A stretch of 13,341 nucleotides of DNA from an uncultured Lachnospiraceae bacterium (GTDB lineage: Bacteria > Bacillota > Clostridia > Lachnospirales > Lachnospiraceae). The DNA lies in the NCBI GenBank assembly GCA_947651335.1, contig CANSYV010000006.1, positions 1 to 13,341 on the forward strand, written 5' to 3'. Below the pieces are notes generated by a model. It saw nothing but the letters and a program-made list of their open reading frames with translations. It was not told the DNA's origin and ran no database searches. The position numbers were made by a program, and so were the translations under genes. Shown here one piece after another: positions 12,758 through 13,341 of the stretch (position 1 is the stretch's first letter; each line of letters opens with the position of its first letter).

Positions 12758-13341
12758 ATGAAGCTCTTATATTCAGACATTCTGCCATTGGGCACAGATG
12801 AAGCCCAGGATACCATAATCAACTGTTTCCACCAGCAGCTGGAACACGCAGACAAGCTTGAGATTGCCGTGGGCTACGTCTCCCGTGCTTCCCTGGAAGA
12901 ACTGGACCGTCTTGTGGAAACCCATCACATAAAAAGCATCTGTCTCATCATAGGCATGTATTATATCGAAGGAATGCCGGAAGGTTCCTATCACACAGCA
13001 GTCCGGCTGAACAAAAAATGGCATGACGCGGGAACAGGTGAGATACGCATTGTGCGTTCTTTCAAATACCACGGGAAATTATACTGCTTCTATCATGACA
13101 ATGTACCATTCTCCGCCATCATCGGCTCTGCAAATCTGGGTGTCATCAAATTGGAAGCAGGTAACCGGCGTCAGTACGAAATTTCATCTGTCACAACTTC
13201 ATCAGAAGAATGCCAGGAGATATCTGATTTTATCACACGCCTGAAAGCCCCAGCCTGCTCCGCAGATATTGCAGACATCACAGATATGCCTTGGGATTGT
13301 TCTCAAACTCAGTGGCTATTTTCTCTGCATATCCCGGCTCA
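12758..13341 (+). CDS. PLD-family restriction endonuclease, NgoFVII-like (partial, C-terminus off right edge)
   Basis: The frame starts at ATG 12758, with AGGAGA 7 bases upstream, and is open for 194 codons to the right edge. The visible part fits the N-terminal phospholipase-D-fold nuclease domain of NgoFVII-type restriction endonucleases: an opening strand-helix (ADKLEIAVGYVSRASLEEL), LIIGMYYIEGMP, KWHDAGTGEIRIVRS, then the catalytic motif YHGKLYCF (His105-x-Lys107) and GSANLG (123-128), followed by an Asn/Arg/Tyr/Glu segment EAGNRRQYE. His and Lys of the HxK motif with the downstream GSxN are the PLD active-site elements; a dimer would build one catalytic centre, cutting DNA without metal as in BfiI. 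The missing C-terminal part would carry DNA recognition. It diverges from the GHKL ATPase operon with a shared control region. A solitary PLD-domain protein of another kind is possible but less likely given the close motif spacing. Confidence 0.8.
   Translation, partial: MKLLYSDILPLGTDEAQDTIINCFHQQLEHADKLEIAVGYVSRASLEELDRLVETHHIKSICLIIGMYYIEGMPEGSYHTAVRLNKKWHDAGTGEIRIVRSFKYHGKLYCFYHDNVPFSAIIGSANLGVIKLEAGNRRQYEISSVTTSSEECQEISDFITRLKAPACSADIADITDMPWDCSQTQWLFSLHIPA

Overview
The window looks like a piece of chromosome from an endospore-forming Firmicute, most likely a gut Lachnospiraceae/Clostridia. The grounds are AGGAGG-type ribosome binding sites before almost every gene, a spore-maturation gene (spmB), moderate G+C, and protein families typical of that group. 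This placement is inference; no rRNA or marker gene is present. Ten genes are supported, two of them cut by the window edges. No tRNA, rRNA, CRISPR array or complete insertion sequence was seen.

Layout. (1) 1-3911, minus strand: a membrane hybrid histidine kinase with two receiver domains, followed 5 bases later by a lipoprotein-type solute-binding protein that runs off the left edge. A perfect 10-bp inverted repeat sits over the weak -35 region of their promoter. (2) 4143-5499, plus strand: a GNAT acetyltransferase and then spmB without spmA. (3) 5536-5592: a long stem-loop shared by spmB and the converging AraC-family regulator gene. (4) 5586-8561, minus strand: an AraC/GyrI-like regulator, an RtcB RNA ligase and a small zinc-ribbon membrane protein. 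These appear to be separate transcription units, with promoters visible before the first and third. (5) 8747-12447, minus strand: a tight three-gene operon encoding a GHKL (MORC/Hsp90-like) ATPase, an unrecognised mainly beta protein, and a DUF6339-like protein. (6) 12448-12757: an AT-rich divergent control region with a promoter for each side. (7) 12758 to the right edge, plus strand: the first 194 residues of a phospholipase-D-fold protein resembling NgoFVII-type restriction endonucleases.

Regions 5-7 are the most interesting part. A GHKL ATPase with two unassigned partners, back to back with a PLD-type restriction nuclease, has the architecture of a restriction-linked defence module. MORC-like ATPases are known from comparative genomics to occur in restriction-modification operons, but I do not recognise this exact combination as a characterised system. 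A cognate DNA methyltransferase would be expected just beyond the right edge. Regions 1-4 look like ordinary chromosomal housekeeping and sensory genes.
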